From an uncultured Oscillibacter sp. (GTDB taxonomy: Bacteria > Bacillota_A > Clostridia > Oscillospirales > Oscillospiraceae), in contig CABQCB010000025.1 in NCBI GenBank assembly GCA_902462475.1, positions 1-14,328 of the forward strand: a DNA stretch of 14,328 bases, read 5' to 3'. The translations under genes were made by a program, and so were the position numbers. This document shows, one piece after another, positions 14,031 through 14,328 of the stretch. The notes below the pieces were generated by a model. It saw only the letters and a program-made list of their open reading frames with translations. It ran no database searches and had not been told where the DNA came from. Every line of letters begins with the position of its first letter. Positions within the stretch are counted from its first letter, which is position 1.

Positions 14031-14328
14031 TCAGCCGGCGGACTCCTCAATGGCCACTGCCACCGGAGACGGGTCCTCGTTGTCCAGCGTTCCGGTGTAG
14101 GTGACGGTGATCTTGTCGCCCTCTTCCAGTGTGCTCTGGTCCACGTCCTCACCGTAGTCAAAGATGTGGTAATCCCCGTTGCTGTCCAGCAGCACCAGGT
14201 AGCTGTCCAGCTTGTTTACGATGCCGCTGATGGTCTTGGTCTCCTCGGCGTCGTCCTTCTTTTCCTCTCCCTTCTGGCCGCATGCCACCAGCGGCAGCAG
14301 CAGGCAGACGGTCAATACCAGTGCTGCT
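14031..14328 (-). CDS. Small secreted lipoprotein of unknown function, 5' end cut by window
   Basis: The frame is open to the right edge, so the true start lies beyond the window. The visible residues read as the end of a signal peptide (ALVLTVCLLLPLVACG) with a lipobox LVAC and a cysteine for lipid attachment. A charged linker (GEEKKDDAEETK) follows, then about 70 residues with alternating strands (ISGIVNKLDSYLVLLDSNGD, DKITVTYTGTL). That pattern suggests a small beta-barrel or OB-like fold, as in many short clostridial lipoproteins with an ISG-V start and a DKVTVTYTG-type strand. A TTG at 14313-14315 inside the signal peptide is not the likely start, because the hydrophobic stretch extends upstream of it. 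I do not recognise a specific function. Confidence 0.75.
   Translation of the reverse strand, partial: AALVLTVCLLLPLVACGQKGEEKKDDAEETKTISGIVNKLDSYLVLLDSNGDYHIFDYGEDVDQSTLEEGDKITVTYTGTLDNEDPSPVAVAIEESAG

Overview
The window looks like a chromosomal stretch of a high-GC, low-oxygen Firmicute, most likely a gut clostridium of the Oscillospiraceae (Flavonifractor/Lawsonibacter/Oscillibacter type). The basis is purine-rich AGGAGG ribosome sites with several TTG starts, sigma-A promoters of the TTGCAx-17-TATAAT type, a class A penicillin-binding protein with a cysteine-rich outer tail, a DUF1292 protein, and an oxygen-sensitive class I hybrid-cluster protein. The placement is inference from gene content and style; no search was run.

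Region 1 (1-5050), envelope and RNA. A membrane-anchored parvulin foldase, cut by the left edge, lies on the minus strand behind a strong promoter. The 461-base gap that follows is not empty: it holds a minus-strand structured RNA that I read as 6S RNA, plus its intrinsic terminator. A small acidic DUF1292 gene on the minus strand diverges from a plus-strand class A penicillin-binding protein (PBP1A type). The latter ends at a strong two-way terminator.

Region 2 (5081-11521), molybdenum. Two minus-strand operons face the same way. The distal one is moaA-moaC-MOSC-moeA-like, packed with gaps of -4 to +5 bases and ended by a GC-rich hairpin. The next is modA-modB-modC-mogA with its own promoter: molybdate uptake followed by an enzyme of cofactor assembly. 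Together they cover uptake of molybdate (or tungstate), the first step of molybdopterin synthesis, and metal insertion. moaD, moaE and moeB are not in the window. Between modA and modB sits a 212-base-offset partial duplication carrying a second copy of the modB leader and its first 15 codons, with three palindromes packed at the junction.

Region 3 (11537-13978), nitrosative stress. A Crp/Fnr-family regulator and hcp (hybrid-cluster protein, hydroxylamine/NO reductase) diverge around a perfect 14-base palindrome. It sits about 41.5 bases before the predicted hcp start of transcription, and just downstream of the predicted start of the regulator's own gene. This suggests activation of hcp and self-repression. 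hcp ends at a two-way terminator shared with a small lipoprotein gene that runs off the right edge.

No CRISPR array, tRNA, rRNA, transposase or phage gene was seen. Most of the window is recognisable housekeeping and anaerobic metabolism; the most unusual structures are the modA/modB junction and the regulatory layout of the crp-hcp divergon.
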